Positions 54,593 through 62,174 of a stretch of DNA of 64,000 bases are shown one piece after another (within the stretch, counting starts at the first letter, position 1; the number at the start of each line of letters is the position of its first letter). Below the pieces are notes generated by a model. The model saw only the letters and a program-made list of their open reading frames with translations, ran no database searches and was not told where the DNA came from. This DNA comes from Bacteroidota bacterium (lineage in GTDB: Bacteria; Bacteroidota; Ignavibacteria; UBA10030; UBA6906): assembly GCA_030835135.1 (NCBI GenBank), contig JAUQWO010000064.1:124001-188000 (forward strand), read 5' to 3'. The position numbers and the translations under genes were made by a program.

Positions 54593-55266
54593 GATGCCTT
54601 CTCCTGTGCGATCACCGGATCTGGTGCGGGCGCCCCTCCGTCCGGCTCTGTTCCATGGTCCGCAAGGTCCTCAACACCCGTCAGCATGGCCTTCAGGTTG
54701 GAGGTCACGGTCTCGCCCGTGGTGATGAGATAGAGATGTCCGACGACGAATGACACAAGGAGGAACGCACCGATCGTGTGGGCGATCGCGATGACCTCCA
54801 GCGACTCGATGTTCAACCCCGCGATCCCGTACTGCTGGGGATACCGGTAGAGCATGTACAGCAACCCGGATGTCACAATGATCGGGATGACCAGGACCTT
54901 CAGGCCGAAGTAGGTGATCTTCTGGAGCGGGTTCAGCTTGCTGAGCACCGTCTTCCTCGTCGGATGCGGGGCATTCCGGAAGATCCCGAAGAGATAGTAG
55001 TTCAACTGGGACCGGATGTTCGTGAGGGTCGGCACATACTGCCGCCACTCGCCTGTCGTCAGGTGCCAGAAAACGGCGAAGACGATGAGCAGGAGGAGCA
55101 TGATCGCCGCCACATTGTGATACCGCACCGCGTCCCGGAAGCCGAAGAACGCATACGTGCCGTGGATCTCGAAACCGGTGAATCCGAGGAAGAAGATCAG
55201 AACGGCCTGCAACCAGTGCCAGAACCGCTCGAAGGCCTTGTACACCACCACCGATCGCGTGCTCAT
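54589..55266 (-). CDS. Cytochrome b/b6-domain membrane subunit (thiosulfate-reductase-type)
   Basis: 225 residues with four main transmembrane helices. Haem-ligand histidines fit FWHWLQAVLIF, RYHNVAAIML, FWHLTTGEW and late SFVVGHLYLITTGE. The VYKAFERFWHWLQ start is typical of cytochrome b561-like subunits that link the quinone pool to periplasmic multihaem cytochromes. Start and stop overlap its neighbours by 4 bases (ATGA). It most likely feeds the octahaem cytochrome. Confidence 0.9.
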   Translation of the reverse strand: MSTRSVVVYKAFERFWHWLQAVLIFFLGFTGFEIHGTYAFFGFRDAVRYHNVAAIMLLLLIVFAVFWHLTTGEWRQYVPTLTNIRSQLNYYLFGIFRNAPHPTRKTVLSKLNPLQKITYFGLKVLVIPIIVTSGLLYMLYRYPQQYGIAGLNIESLEVIAIAHTIGAFLLVSFVVGHLYLITTGETVTSNLKAMLTGVEDLADHGTEPDGGAPAPDPVIAQEKAS

Positions 55267-56840
55267 GCGTCACCTCTCCTGTGTGCCTTGCGTGCCAGTA
55301 TCACCCTGATGGAGCCATGGATCACGGCGCCCGCCACCGTAAGGAGCAGCAGCCAGGTCCCGCCCGTGTCCACAAGGGGAGAATAGTCCCTCCCGGGCAT
55401 GTAGAAGTCGGTCAACCCCGCAAGCCGCCCGTTCGTGCGCGTATGGCATTCGCCGCAGGGAACCGTCTCCTGTTTCGAGGCCACCATATGGTTGACCGGC
55501 CAGTTCATGGCGGTCGTGATGAAGGTGGTCTTCCCGCTGAAAGGCAGGTTGACATCCTTCATGCCGGTCGCCGCAGCGGTGGACCAGTCGAAGTCCAGCC
55601 AGAACGCTCCCTCCCCTTTCGCATCCGCATACAGCTTCGGCTGGATGAGGATCCTGTTGACCGGATCGAACGGCTGGCGGGCCCGGTGGACCTTTACCGG
55701 GATGATCTTCGACGCAACATCGGCGTACGAACCGCGCAAGGGGTTCAGGACAAGCGTCTGCGTGGTATCCCCGACCTTGTCTCCGAGGAGGTAATGCGAC
55801 GCCGTGCCGTTGAACCAGACATACTCGGGGGTCACATCCTTCGCCCATTGAAAGGTCCCCTTGATGGACATGTACGCATGATTGCCCATGGTGTCTTCTT
55901 CAACGAACGGTTCGCCGTTCCTGAGCCGCCCCGCCGTTGACCAATCCCAGAACATCTTCGTCGCGTTGTCCTTTGCGTACGTCGGAATATGACAGCTCTG
56001 ACATGCCACCTTCCGTGTATGCTCGTTCAGAATATCATCCGTGTGCGGCGTCTCCGTGTGACACTGTTCGCACGTGGCGCGGTGCTGATTCGTGGACGCC
56101 AGGGAATAGAGCTTCCCGGCGATGACATGTCTCTCGGTCTGGTGACAATCCACGCAGACCATATTCATCCCATCGGTCCCCATATGGATGTCGGTGGCAG
56201 CCGCCGGTTCGAACATCGACATCTCCAGGTCCCCGTGTTTGACGTTGTTGCCTCCTCCGCCAAAGAAGTGGCACACGCCACAATTCGACCTCCTGGGCCT
56301 GCCGATGTGCCCGGCAATGGCCCTCAGGTCCAGCGTCGGGATGGGTGCCCCACCCTTCTCAGGAGCCTTCGCGTAGGTATCGGTATTGTCATGGCAGACG
56401 AGACAGTCGATATTGGTGGAATCGGTGTACACCTCCCCCTGCGCATCCATCCCGTAGCCGATATGACATTTGGCACAACTCCGCTCGTTGCCTCGGGTCC
56501 CGATGCAGAAATTGTTGATAGCGTTCTTCTTGCCGAGGTACACCACACCCCGTCCGGCGATGTACTCTTCACGCTCCCAGTTCCAGTGGTTCGACTCCAT
56601 GATCTCCGTGTGACGCTGATTGTGACAGGCGATGCACGCCGCCGTCACCTGCTGCGGAGATGCAAAGACCTTCTGCAGAGAGGGGAACGCTGCATGGTTC
56701 ACGGATGGGACCGGCTTCTTCGCGTACCGTTCCTTCAGCTTCATGAGGGTCGTGGCCTCCGATTCCTTGCGCAACAGCGACCCGGCGGCCAGAAGGATGG
56801 CGAGGCCGAGGAAGGCCAGAATGAGGACGATCTTTTTCAT
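55263..56840 (-). CDS. Octahaem c-type cytochrome of the tetrathionate reductase family
   Basis: 525 residues. It has an N-terminal signal anchor and eight CxxCH haem sites, in order CIACH, CAKCH, CLVCH, CGVCH, CVDCH, CEQCH, CQSCH and CGECH, plus a C-terminal membrane helix (LLLLTVAGAVIHGSIRVIL). Eight sites and this overall layout match octahaem tetrathionate reductase (Otr), which reduces tetrathionate and, in vitro, nitrite and hydroxylamine. Unlike the soluble Shewanella enzyme, it is membrane-anchored at its C-terminus and coupled to a cytochrome b. Physiological substrate is inferred from the adjoining sulfur transporters. Confidence 0.9.
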   Translation of the reverse strand: MKKIVLILAFLGLAILLAAGSLLRKESEATTLMKLKERYAKKPVPSVNHAAFPSLQKVFASPQQVTAACIACHNQRHTEIMESNHWNWEREEYIAGRGVVYLGKKNAINNFCIGTRGNERSCAKCHIGYGMDAQGEVYTDSTNIDCLVCHDNTDTYAKAPEKGGAPIPTLDLRAIAGHIGRPRRSNCGVCHFFGGGGNNVKHGDLEMSMFEPAAATDIHMGTDGMNMVCVDCHQTERHVIAGKLYSLASTNQHRATCEQCHTETPHTDDILNEHTRKVACQSCHIPTYAKDNATKMFWDWSTAGRLRNGEPFVEEDTMGNHAYMSIKGTFQWAKDVTPEYVWFNGTASHYLLGDKVGDTTQTLVLNPLRGSYADVASKIIPVKVHRARQPFDPVNRILIQPKLYADAKGEGAFWLDFDWSTAAATGMKDVNLPFSGKTTFITTAMNWPVNHMVASKQETVPCGECHTRTNGRLAGLTDFYMPGRDYSPLVDTGGTWLLLLTVAGAVIHGSIRVILARKAHRRGDA

Positions 56841-56896
56841 CGCAACACGTTCCTGTGTTCGGACAGTACCAGCTACTCACCCCGTTTCCATGCGCC

Positions 56897-56932
56897 GATC
56901 CCCGGCAGGACCAGCATCACCGGCCGGGGGTC
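56897..56932 (-). terminator. Hairpin between fadL-like and octahaem cytochrome genes
   Basis: A 10-bp stem with one G-T pair (56897-56906 with 56923-56932) and a 16-base loop lies 27 bases past the fadL-like stop. No T tract, so strength is uncertain; it may separate the channel gene from the cytochrome operon. Confidence 0.4.
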
Positions 56933-56958
56933 AACAACGGGCGGGGGAGCAGACGGTG

Positions 56959-58446
56959 TTAGTGCAGCATCCACGACAGGGAGATATGAAAGAGATCCTC
57001 TCCCAGTTCACTCGTGCTATTGTTGTACTCCCGGGCGATCTGACTTGCGGCCGCCGCGGTCTGCTTCTTGTTCAGCGCCATCTCATACGCCACGTGCACG
57101 CTCAGCGGGCCCGCGATGTTCACGCTCGCTCCGGCCATCACATGGTTCTCCACGATCGCGGGGAAGACCGGAAAGATCGTTTCCTGGGGAACAGGGTTGG
57201 TGCCGTACGCATACCCGGCACGGACCGTGAACATCCGGGAGAGATCATACTCACCTCCGAACCGCACATTGTAGGAATCCTTCCACTGCATCGGGAAGAG
57301 GATCTCGAAGGTGCCGGCATTGCCGAGCATACGGTTGATGTTGGCATTGTTGCCATTGGACATCGACAGTGTCATGGTGTTGAATGCGCTGCTCCAGTTG
57401 ATCCATTCAGCCTCCGCCGAGACACGGAAGTGCGGGGCCAGACGCCAGGAGAAGCCCGCTCCAATGGACTGTGGGAACTTCAACGTCACATCCAGGTCGT
57501 AGGATGCCGCCACACCCTTCGTCATATCGATCCCCATCCCCGTGAACTGCGCCACCACCGCGGCCTGCGCCTGTTGCTGTGTGGCCGTGGGGTTGGCTGC
57601 CATGTACCCCTGCATTGCCCGCCCGAACGCATCGTTCATCTGCGCGGTCATGTCCATGGCAGCCTTGCCGCCCTTGTACGTGATACTCGTCGGCAGTGTA
57701 TAGGAGACGCCGAGGGAGAAGTCGTCGGTGGGGTTGTACGCGATCCCGATCTTCCCTCCGACGCTGAACCCGGTGAGCTCATTCATATCGGCCAACGCGG
57801 TCACTTCGGAATAGCCGAACCCACCCTGCGCCGGCGGAGCCGAGAAGAGCGCTCCGAAGGTCATGCCCGGAGGGACACCGTTCGGCACACCCTGCATGAT
57901 CGAGGGCTGGAGACTGTACGGCATCTTGAATTCGAGTTGGCTGTATACAAGATGTGCCGACACTCCGACGGACAACTGGGGCGTCAGTCTGTATGCAACA
58001 CTTGGCCCACCCTGCATGACCGCGAGCCTGGAATGATAGTCCTGCGCCGTCGGAAAGAGCGTATGCTTGAGCGCAAAGTCCGCGCCCATCCCACCCTGCG
58101 TGAAGACCCCGATCCCCCAGGCCAGAGGGGCATCGGGAGATTGATGTGCATACGCAAGGCCCGGCATCGGGAAATAGTTCGTCTTTCCTTCCACCTCGGA
58201 GTTGAGTATATTCGTGAACTTCAGGGATGGGACCATCAGCGAGAAGTTCGCATCGATCGACGAACCGTTCAGGAACGAGATCCCTGCAGGATTGGTCATC
58301 ATGAGCATCGGACTATCGAACAGGCCGATGGTGGTGCCGCCCCGGCCAATGGTCTTTGCGTTGAAACCGACAATGCGCGTCCCGTTCGTCGCAAACGCTG
58401 TCGCCGTAAGTGTCGCAACGAATACAACGATCCCCAGGCGTTTCAT
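56959..58446 (-). CDS. OMPP1/FadL/TodX-family outer-membrane channel
   Basis: 495 residues with a signal peptide ending ATAFATNG, then the FadL N-terminal hatch (NAKTIGRGGTTIGLFDSPML, MTNPAGISFLNGS) and about 14 barrel strands, ending ISLSWMLH. This family takes up hydrophobic compounds such as fatty acids and aromatic hydrocarbons. GGGAG precedes ATG. Transcription is divergent from the HTH-PocR regulator, with shared promoter DNA, which suggests control by that regulator. Confidence 0.92.
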   Translation of the reverse strand: MKRLGIVVFVATLTATAFATNGTRIVGFNAKTIGRGGTTIGLFDSPMLMMTNPAGISFLNGSSIDANFSLMVPSLKFTNILNSEVEGKTNYFPMPGLAYAHQSPDAPLAWGIGVFTQGGMGADFALKHTLFPTAQDYHSRLAVMQGGPSVAYRLTPQLSVGVSAHLVYSQLEFKMPYSLQPSIMQGVPNGVPPGMTFGALFSAPPAQGGFGYSEVTALADMNELTGFSVGGKIGIAYNPTDDFSLGVSYTLPTSITYKGGKAAMDMTAQMNDAFGRAMQGYMAANPTATQQQAQAAVVAQFTGMGIDMTKGVAASYDLDVTLKFPQSIGAGFSWRLAPHFRVSAEAEWINWSSAFNTMTLSMSNGNNANINRMLGNAGTFEILFPMQWKDSYNVRFGGEYDLSRMFTVRAGYAYGTNPVPQETIFPVFPAIVENHVMAGASVNIAGPLSVHVAYEMALNKKQTAAAASQIAREYNNSTSELGEDLFHISLSWMLH

Positions 58447-58497
58447 GGTGACTCCCGTTCAGAGGTGAAAAGAGGGATGAGATCCAAGGAAATGAAC

Positions 58498-58526
58498 TTG
58501 ACAGCTGATGCTTAGTGCAGTATATT
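58498..58526 (+). promoter_or_regulatory. Near-consensus promoter of the HTH-PocR gene
   Basis: TTGACA (58498-58503), exactly 17 bases, then TATATT (58521-58526). A minus-strand promoter for the fadL-like gene overlaps it: TTGCTA (58546-58541), 16 bases, TATACT (58524-58519). Confidence 0.65.
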
Positions 58527-58546
58527 GCTATGGTATAATATAGCAA
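58525..58546. promoter_or_regulatory. Perfect dyad operator between divergent promoters
   Basis: TTGCTAT and ATAGCAA are perfect 7-bp inverted arms separated by 8 bases (GGTATAAT). The dyad starts at the -10 box of the rightward promoter and contains the -35 of the leftward one, so one bound dimer could shut or balance both. The adjacent HTH-PocR protein is the obvious candidate ligand. Confidence 0.6.
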
Positions 58547-58566
58547 ACAATGGCATATGATGCAAT

Positions 58567-59319
58567 ATGGCTGACCTCCTCACCGCAAAAGAGCTTCAAG
58601 ACCTCCTGAAGATCGACCGGACGACCATCTACCGCATGCTTACGGATGGGCGCCTCAAGGGGGTGAAAGTTGGCAACCAATGGCGATTCCCGAAGGATGC
58701 TGTTGATGCCCTGCTCTCAGGCGCCCGGCCAGAGGACACAGAGAAGACACCGACGGCGCATCAGGTGCTCCCCCTCAACTGTATCCAACCCATCCAGGAT
58801 GTTTTCGCGGACATCACGCAGGTCAGTTCCCTCACGACTGCCCCGGACGGAACGCCACTCACGCAGCTCAGCAGCCCGTGTGCATTCTGCTCGTTGATCC
58901 TGGGTTCAGCTTCGGGGAAGGAAGCGTGCGTCGCATCGTGGCGGAAGCTGGCAACGCAGCAGGAAGTGAAGCCCCGCTTCATCATGTGCCATGCCGGGCT
59001 GCACTACGCGCGGGCACGGATCGAGATCGGGGGGACTCTTGTCGCGATGGTGGTGGCGGGACAGTTCTACGCCGCGGCACCCGACCGTGCCGAGGAGCAG
59101 GGGCGCATTCGGGCGCTGGCAACGACACACGGCATCCCTGTCGAGACATTGGTGACGGCAGCACACGAGATCCCCGTGGTGGACGCACGGAAGGAAGCAC
59201 AGATCGGAACATGGATGGAGAAGATCGCAGGGACCTTCGAGCACTTCGGAAAGGAACGCTCGGAGATGATGTCGCGCTTGCGCCGGATAGCGGATATTAC
59301 GGCGATCGATGCGCCATGA
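58567..59319 (+). CDS. Excisionase-type HTH regulator with PocR sensory domain
   Basis: 250 residues. The N-terminus is a MerR/excisionase-like winged HTH (LLTAKELQDLLKIDRTTIYR, GRLKGVKVGNQWRFP, residues 1-50). From about residue 68 is a PocR domain: SPCAFCSLILGSASGKEACV, FIMCHAGLHYARARIEIGG and VVAGQFYA, with the cysteine set typical of the family. PocR domains bind small hydrocarbon-type ligands, for example propanediol in Salmonella PocR. Divergent from a FadL-type channel. No Shine-Dalgarno is evident; the leader is short. The last 414 bases overlap the antisense radical SAM ORF. Confidence 0.87.
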   Translation: MADLLTAKELQDLLKIDRTTIYRMLTDGRLKGVKVGNQWRFPKDAVDALLSGARPEDTEKTPTAHQVLPLNCIQPIQDVFADITQVSSLTTAPDGTPLTQLSSPCAFCSLILGSASGKEACVASWRKLATQQEVKPRFIMCHAGLHYARARIEIGGTLVAMVVAGQFYAAAPDRAEEQGRIRALATTHGIPVETLVTAAHEIPVVDARKEAQIGTWMEKIAGTFEHFGKERSEMMSRLRRIADITAIDAP

Positions 59320-60858
59320 CCCGCGGGCCCAGGCCGTTTCGGCTGCGCCTCCGGCTCCGGGCGCGAGCCGCGTACCTCCGAAATGCGCTTCAAACACCCG
59401 CCGGAAATGCGATCCGTAGATCGCGAGGGTGATCGCCGTAGAGAACAATCGCGGACGGCGAAACAGCGACCAAAAGAATAGCTGCCAGTAGTGGAGCCGC
59501 TCCTTCCCCACCATCCCGAGCAGGACCATGGACTTGATGACGGCGACAAGCTGCGCGGGACCGACCGGTGCGCGGTGCAACTGCGGTGGCGTGTGCCCCC
59601 TGAGGAATTCCGTGACCCGACGATAGTATTCCCCCGGCGAGTAGACCGTTGCCAGTATCTTCCGATATCCCTCCAGAAGCACACTCCGGTCCATCTTCGG
59701 CGAGAAGTTCATCGAGAAATCCGTATTGTTCCCAGTGAACACGTCCAGCAGACGTTCCTCCTTTTTCAACCGTGCGTGCAGGCGTGAGTTGATCGGGGCA
59801 TTCAACAACCCGACCATCGCCACCACGATGCCGCTCTCCCTGATGAATTGGATCAACGCATCAAAGATCGCCGGCGGGTCGTTGTCGAACCCAACGATGA
59901 ACCCGCCCTGCACCTGCAATCCGGCCTTCTGCAACACCTTCACACTCGCGATCATATCCCGCCCCCTGTTCGGGGTCTTCTTGCACTCCTCCAGGCTCTC
60001 CGGATTCGGACTCTCGATCCCGACGAACACTTCTTCGAAACCTGCCCGGGCCACCATCGCCAGCAGGTCGGGATCGTCTGCAAGGTTGAGTGAGGCTTCC
60101 GTGCCGAGTGAGAATGGATATCCATGGACCTCCATCCACGTGATCACGGCTGGCAGGACCTCCTTCTTCAGCTTGTCTCTGTTCCCGATGAAGTTATCAT
60201 CCACGAAGAAGACGTGCCCGCGCCATCCCGTCGCATACACCGCCTCCAGCTCAGCGATCACCTGGCCTGCGGACTTGGTTCGCGGCCGGTGTCCGTAGAG
60301 CACGGTGATGTCACAGAATTCACAATCATACGGACAGCCCCTCGAGTACTGAACGTTCATCGTTGCATAGTTCCGCTGGTCGATCAGTTCCCACAGGGGA
60401 AGCGGGGTCGATGAAAGATCGGCCCAGGCGGCCGTCGTGTAGCACGCCTGTGGTGTACCCCGCCGGAGATCCTCCAGGAATTGCGGCAGGGTGATCTCCG
60501 CTTCGTTCAGCACGAAATGGGCAACCCCCGTAAATTCCGCATGCCGCGCGGTGAAGAGTGGCCCTCCTGCGACAACAGGGACTCCGGCTGCATTGCACCG
60601 TGCGATCACCTCACGCGCAGAATCCGCCTGCACCGACATGCCGCCCAGGAACACATAGTCGGCCCAGCGGAGATCGCCGTCAGCAAGCGGAGCAATGTTG
60701 AGATCGACGAGCTTCTTCGAACACTCCTGCGGAAGGAGTGCCGCTACGGTCAGCAATCCGAGCGGCGGCTGACCCGCCTTGCGGGCGATGAACGAGAGCG
60801 CATGTTTGAAGGACCAGAAGGTATCAGGGTATTCGGGACAGACGAGAAGAATGTTCAT
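58906..60858 (-). CDS. B12-binding-domain radical SAM protein with unusual 3' extension
   Basis: 650 residues from the ATG with GGGAG upstream. Residues 1-140 are a B12-binding-like Rossmann domain (MNILLVCPEYPDTFW, VFLGGMSVQADSAREVIARC), 160-390 a radical SAM barrel with the cluster motif RGCPYDCEFCD (CxxxCxxC) and FFVDDNFIGNRDKL, followed by a DUF4070-like region (MNFSPKMDRSVLLEGYRKIL). Family members usually end near residue 500, around YGSHFRRVFEAHF. Here the frame stays open another 137 codons antisense to the PocR gene, giving Cys/His-rich sequence that looks non-native. A lost stop codon or sequence error near 59330 is possible. Element E lies just upstream. Confidence 0.82.
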   Translation of the reverse strand: MNILLVCPEYPDTFWSFKHALSFIARKAGQPPLGLLTVAALLPQECSKKLVDLNIAPLADGDLRWADYVFLGGMSVQADSAREVIARCNAAGVPVVAGGPLFTARHAEFTGVAHFVLNEAEITLPQFLEDLRRGTPQACYTTAAWADLSSTPLPLWELIDQRNYATMNVQYSRGCPYDCEFCDITVLYGHRPRTKSAGQVIAELEAVYATGWRGHVFFVDDNFIGNRDKLKKEVLPAVITWMEVHGYPFSLGTEASLNLADDPDLLAMVARAGFEEVFVGIESPNPESLEECKKTPNRGRDMIASVKVLQKAGLQVQGGFIVGFDNDPPAIFDALIQFIRESGIVVAMVGLLNAPINSRLHARLKKEERLLDVFTGNNTDFSMNFSPKMDRSVLLEGYRKILATVYSPGEYYRRVTEFLRGHTPPQLHRAPVGPAQLVAVIKSMVLLGMVGKERLHYWQLFFWSLFRRPRLFSTAITLAIYGSHFRRVFEAHFGGTRLAPGAGGAAETAWARGSWRIDRRNIRYPAQARHHLRAFLSEVLEGPCDLLHPCSDLCFLPCVHHGDLVCCRHQCLDRDAVCRCQRPNAPLLLGTVGCRGVELSRHHHRDKSPPDLDPCPRVVQPGMAHDEAGLHFLLRCQLPPRCDARFLPRS

Positions 60859-60916
60859 CGGACGGCTCCCACGGGTCAGCGGCAGCATGCATGCAGGGGG
60901 TATCACCCCCCACACG

Positions 60917-60979
60917 AATGTAGCGCGCGATGCATGGCGGCCGCATCGATCAAAAGGATGAAATTAGAGCTAGATCTCC
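60917..60979 (-). promoter_or_regulatory. Weaker copy E of the 60-bp stress element (before radical SAM gene)
   Basis: On the minus strand AGCTCTAATTTCATCCTTTT matches the ATTAGCTACTCTTTCATCC core with small shifts, and a TACATT -10-like box falls at the same distance (one base longer, as in copy B). The radical SAM start is about 60 bases downstream. The central GATTCA block is not well kept, so this copy is tentative. Confidence 0.4.
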
Positions 60980-61050
60980 CCATCGCAACGAAGGACAAAA
61001 TAGATCAATTACTTCTCGCTATTGACCACCGGATATGGTATACTGAATCA

Positions 61051-61187
61051 TTGATCATTTGTGATCGTTGTGTGGTTTTCGCTGACTCCGTATCATCGGA
61101 GTGGGGCCTGCAAGGGCCCACCAGTCAAATCCGCGGCTTTCGGCAGAGAACGCAACCATGGTCAGTATCGACAGGGCTGCGTTTTTT
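61051..61187 (+). ncRNA. Candidate small RNA or attenuated cspA leader
   Basis: A transcript starting just after the extended -10 (61036-61044) and ending at the T6 run (61182-61187) would be about 137 nt and would contain three hairpins, with no long ORF. It could be an independent sRNA or a terminated leader of the cold-shock gene 79 bases further on. The class is unknown; this is a structural inference. Confidence 0.3.
61149..61187 (+). terminator. Terminator-like hairpin inside the cspA leader
   Basis: AACGCA (61149-61154) pairs with TGCGTT (61178-61183); inside it CC pairs with GG and GTC with GAC around AGTATC. The 3' arm runs into six Ts (61182-61187). The stem is imperfect but the T tract is good. 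Confidence 0.5.
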
Positions 61188-61265
61188 CGTTTTGAGGCAC
61201 ACTTCTGATTGTGGATGACCGTGTCCGCCGGCTGCGGATGTACATTACGTGAAAGGACGTGTTCC

Positions 61266-61466
61266 ATGGAAAAAGGAACAGTCAAATGGTTCAACGGAGC
61301 CAAAGGCTTCGGATTCATCTCACGCGAAACCGGTGAGGATATCTTTGTGCACTTCAAAGAGATCATCGGCGACGGCTACAAGACCCTCAACGAGGGTGAC
61401 AGCGTCAGCTTCGAGGTGGTGAAGGGACCGAAGGGTCTCCAGGCCACCGGCGTGACACGGGCATAA
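61266..61466 (+). CDS. cspA: Cold-shock-domain protein
   Basis: 66 residues, the normal length of CspA-family RNA chaperones. RNP1 is KGFGFI and RNP2 is DIFVHF; the start [20 protein letters not shown] is typical. It binds single-stranded RNA and DNA and melts mRNA structure in the cold. AAAGGA precedes ATG. A strong terminator follows at 61492-61522. The long 5' leader is as expected for cold-induced csp genes. Confidence 0.97.
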   Translation: MEKGTVKWFNGAKGFGFISRETGEDIFVHFKEIIGDGYKTLNEGDSVSFEVVKGPKGLQATGVTRA

Positions 61467-61491
61467 CTGTCCCGGCCTCCCAGGCCACACC

Positions 61492-61522
61492 GCCCCGGTC
61501 GCTCAGCGACCGGGGCTTTTTT
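61492..61522 (+). terminator. Strong intrinsic terminator after cspA
   Basis: A perfect 11-bp stem (61492-61502 with 61506-61516), 3-base TCA loop, followed at once by six Ts (61517-61522). It is the clearest terminator in the window. Confidence 0.92.
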
Positions 61523-61567
61523 GTCCCCCGGGCCACGAACGGCAACTGCAGAAAGGTGATGGGTTTC

Positions 61568-61852
61568 ATGCCTGAACGGCGAACACCACGGTCCCGCACA
61601 CGGTCCAGTCGGCCTGACCCGTTGACATCCAAACTCGATGATGTGCGGAAGAAGGTGCGTTCCTACATCCTGAACCAGACATCGATGGGCGAGTTTCAAG
61701 AGACCCTCCGGCGTTCGGCGGGCAAGGATGAATTTGCCCCGCACCCTCTTGACGAGCAACGGTTTCGGAAGATCGTCAGCGACGTCGTCCGCACACGCAG
61801 GAGTGATGCAAAGAAACGCAGGGGAACCCCGGAAAGGAAACAGCATCCATGA
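61568..61852 (+). CDS. Small basic hypothetical protein
   Basis: 94 residues, arginine/lysine-rich at both ends (PERRTPRSRTRSSRPDP, RTRRSDAKKRRGTPERKQHP) with a central helical part (KLDDVRKKVRSYILNQTSMG). AAAGG lies 11 bases before this ATG; another ATG at 61559 is possible. The stop overlaps the next start (ATGA). A nucleic-acid-binding role is possible from charge alone. Confidence 0.5.
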   Translation: MPERRTPRSRTRSSRPDPLTSKLDDVRKKVRSYILNQTSMGEFQETLRRSAGKDEFAPHPLDEQRFRKIVSDVVRTRRSDAKKRRGTPERKQHP

Positions 61853-62079
61853 CACACGATACGACATTCCGCGCCACGCTCACTCAACACTTGCCCCGTC
61901 ACACATGGATATCGATCGCGGACATCTACGCAATGGTGGAGCAGAGCACTCCCCTGGATGCGGATGACCGGCGGTGTTCCGGTCGTGTTGCGCACGTCCC
62001 CTCGTGGCACAAGAATGTGCGCAAGGTCCTGTACGCCCTGCGGCGCGAAGGTCGTTTGCTCAGCCGTTCAACCCCGTGA
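61849..62079 (+). CDS. Small winged-helix-like hypothetical protein
   Basis: 76 residues. The segment TWISIADIYAMVEQSTPLDA plus PSWHKNVRKVLYALRREGRL looks like the winged-helix found in Mrr-N-type or related HTH modules, where W-x-x-x-V-R-x-x-L-x-x-L-x-x-x-G-x-L ends the domain. It is translationally coupled to the basic protein before it. The pair could be a DNA-binding couple; no neighbouring nuclease or methylase is present. Confidence 0.55.
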   Translation: MTHDTTFRATLTQHLPRHTWISIADIYAMVEQSTPLDADDRRCSGRVAHVPSWHKNVRKVLYALRREGRLLSRSTP

Positions 62080-62128
62080 TTTGCGGGCCCCCCTCTTCGG
62101 GGTCCCGGTGAGGGGTCGGCGCGCCTCC

Positions 62129-62156
62129 GGTCCGGCATCACGCCACACGCCGGACC
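62129..62156. terminator. Bidirectional hairpin between convergent genes
   Basis: GGTCCGGC (62129-62136) and GCCGGACC (62149-62156) form a perfect 8-bp stem with a 12-base loop, between the stop at 62079 and the barrel gene's stop at 62175. There is no T run. Confidence 0.45.
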
Positions 62157-62174
62157 AGACCTCGACACGGGTGG

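Larger units (their letters stand above)
60859..61265. other. 407-base divergent spacer with regulatory DNA
   Basis: It holds promoter element E (60917-60979), an AT-rich stretch (about 60985-61060) with an extended -10 box TGGTATACT ending at 61044, two small hairpins (6-bp ACTCCG/CGGAGT stem at about 61085-61102 and GTGGGGCCT-GCA-AGGGCCCAC at 61101-61121), the terminator-like hairpin at 61149-61187, and the immediate cspA ribosome site. No ORF is convincing. Confidence 0.5.

Noticed and set aside
55943-56840. Octahaem protein as a nitrite reductase (NrfA-like)
   Set aside because: There are eight CxxCH sites and no CxxCK active-site motif, so it is not NrfA; the tetrathionate-reductase-type family fits better.
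56632-58515. 627-codon plus-strand ORF opposite the fadL-like gene and its spacer
   Set aside because: Shadow frame that crosses a promoter region and a terminator-like hairpin; no recognisable protein features.
60859-61265. 6S RNA (ssrS) in the cspA leader
   Set aside because: The region has separate short hairpins, not the long rod with a central bubble expected for 6S RNA.
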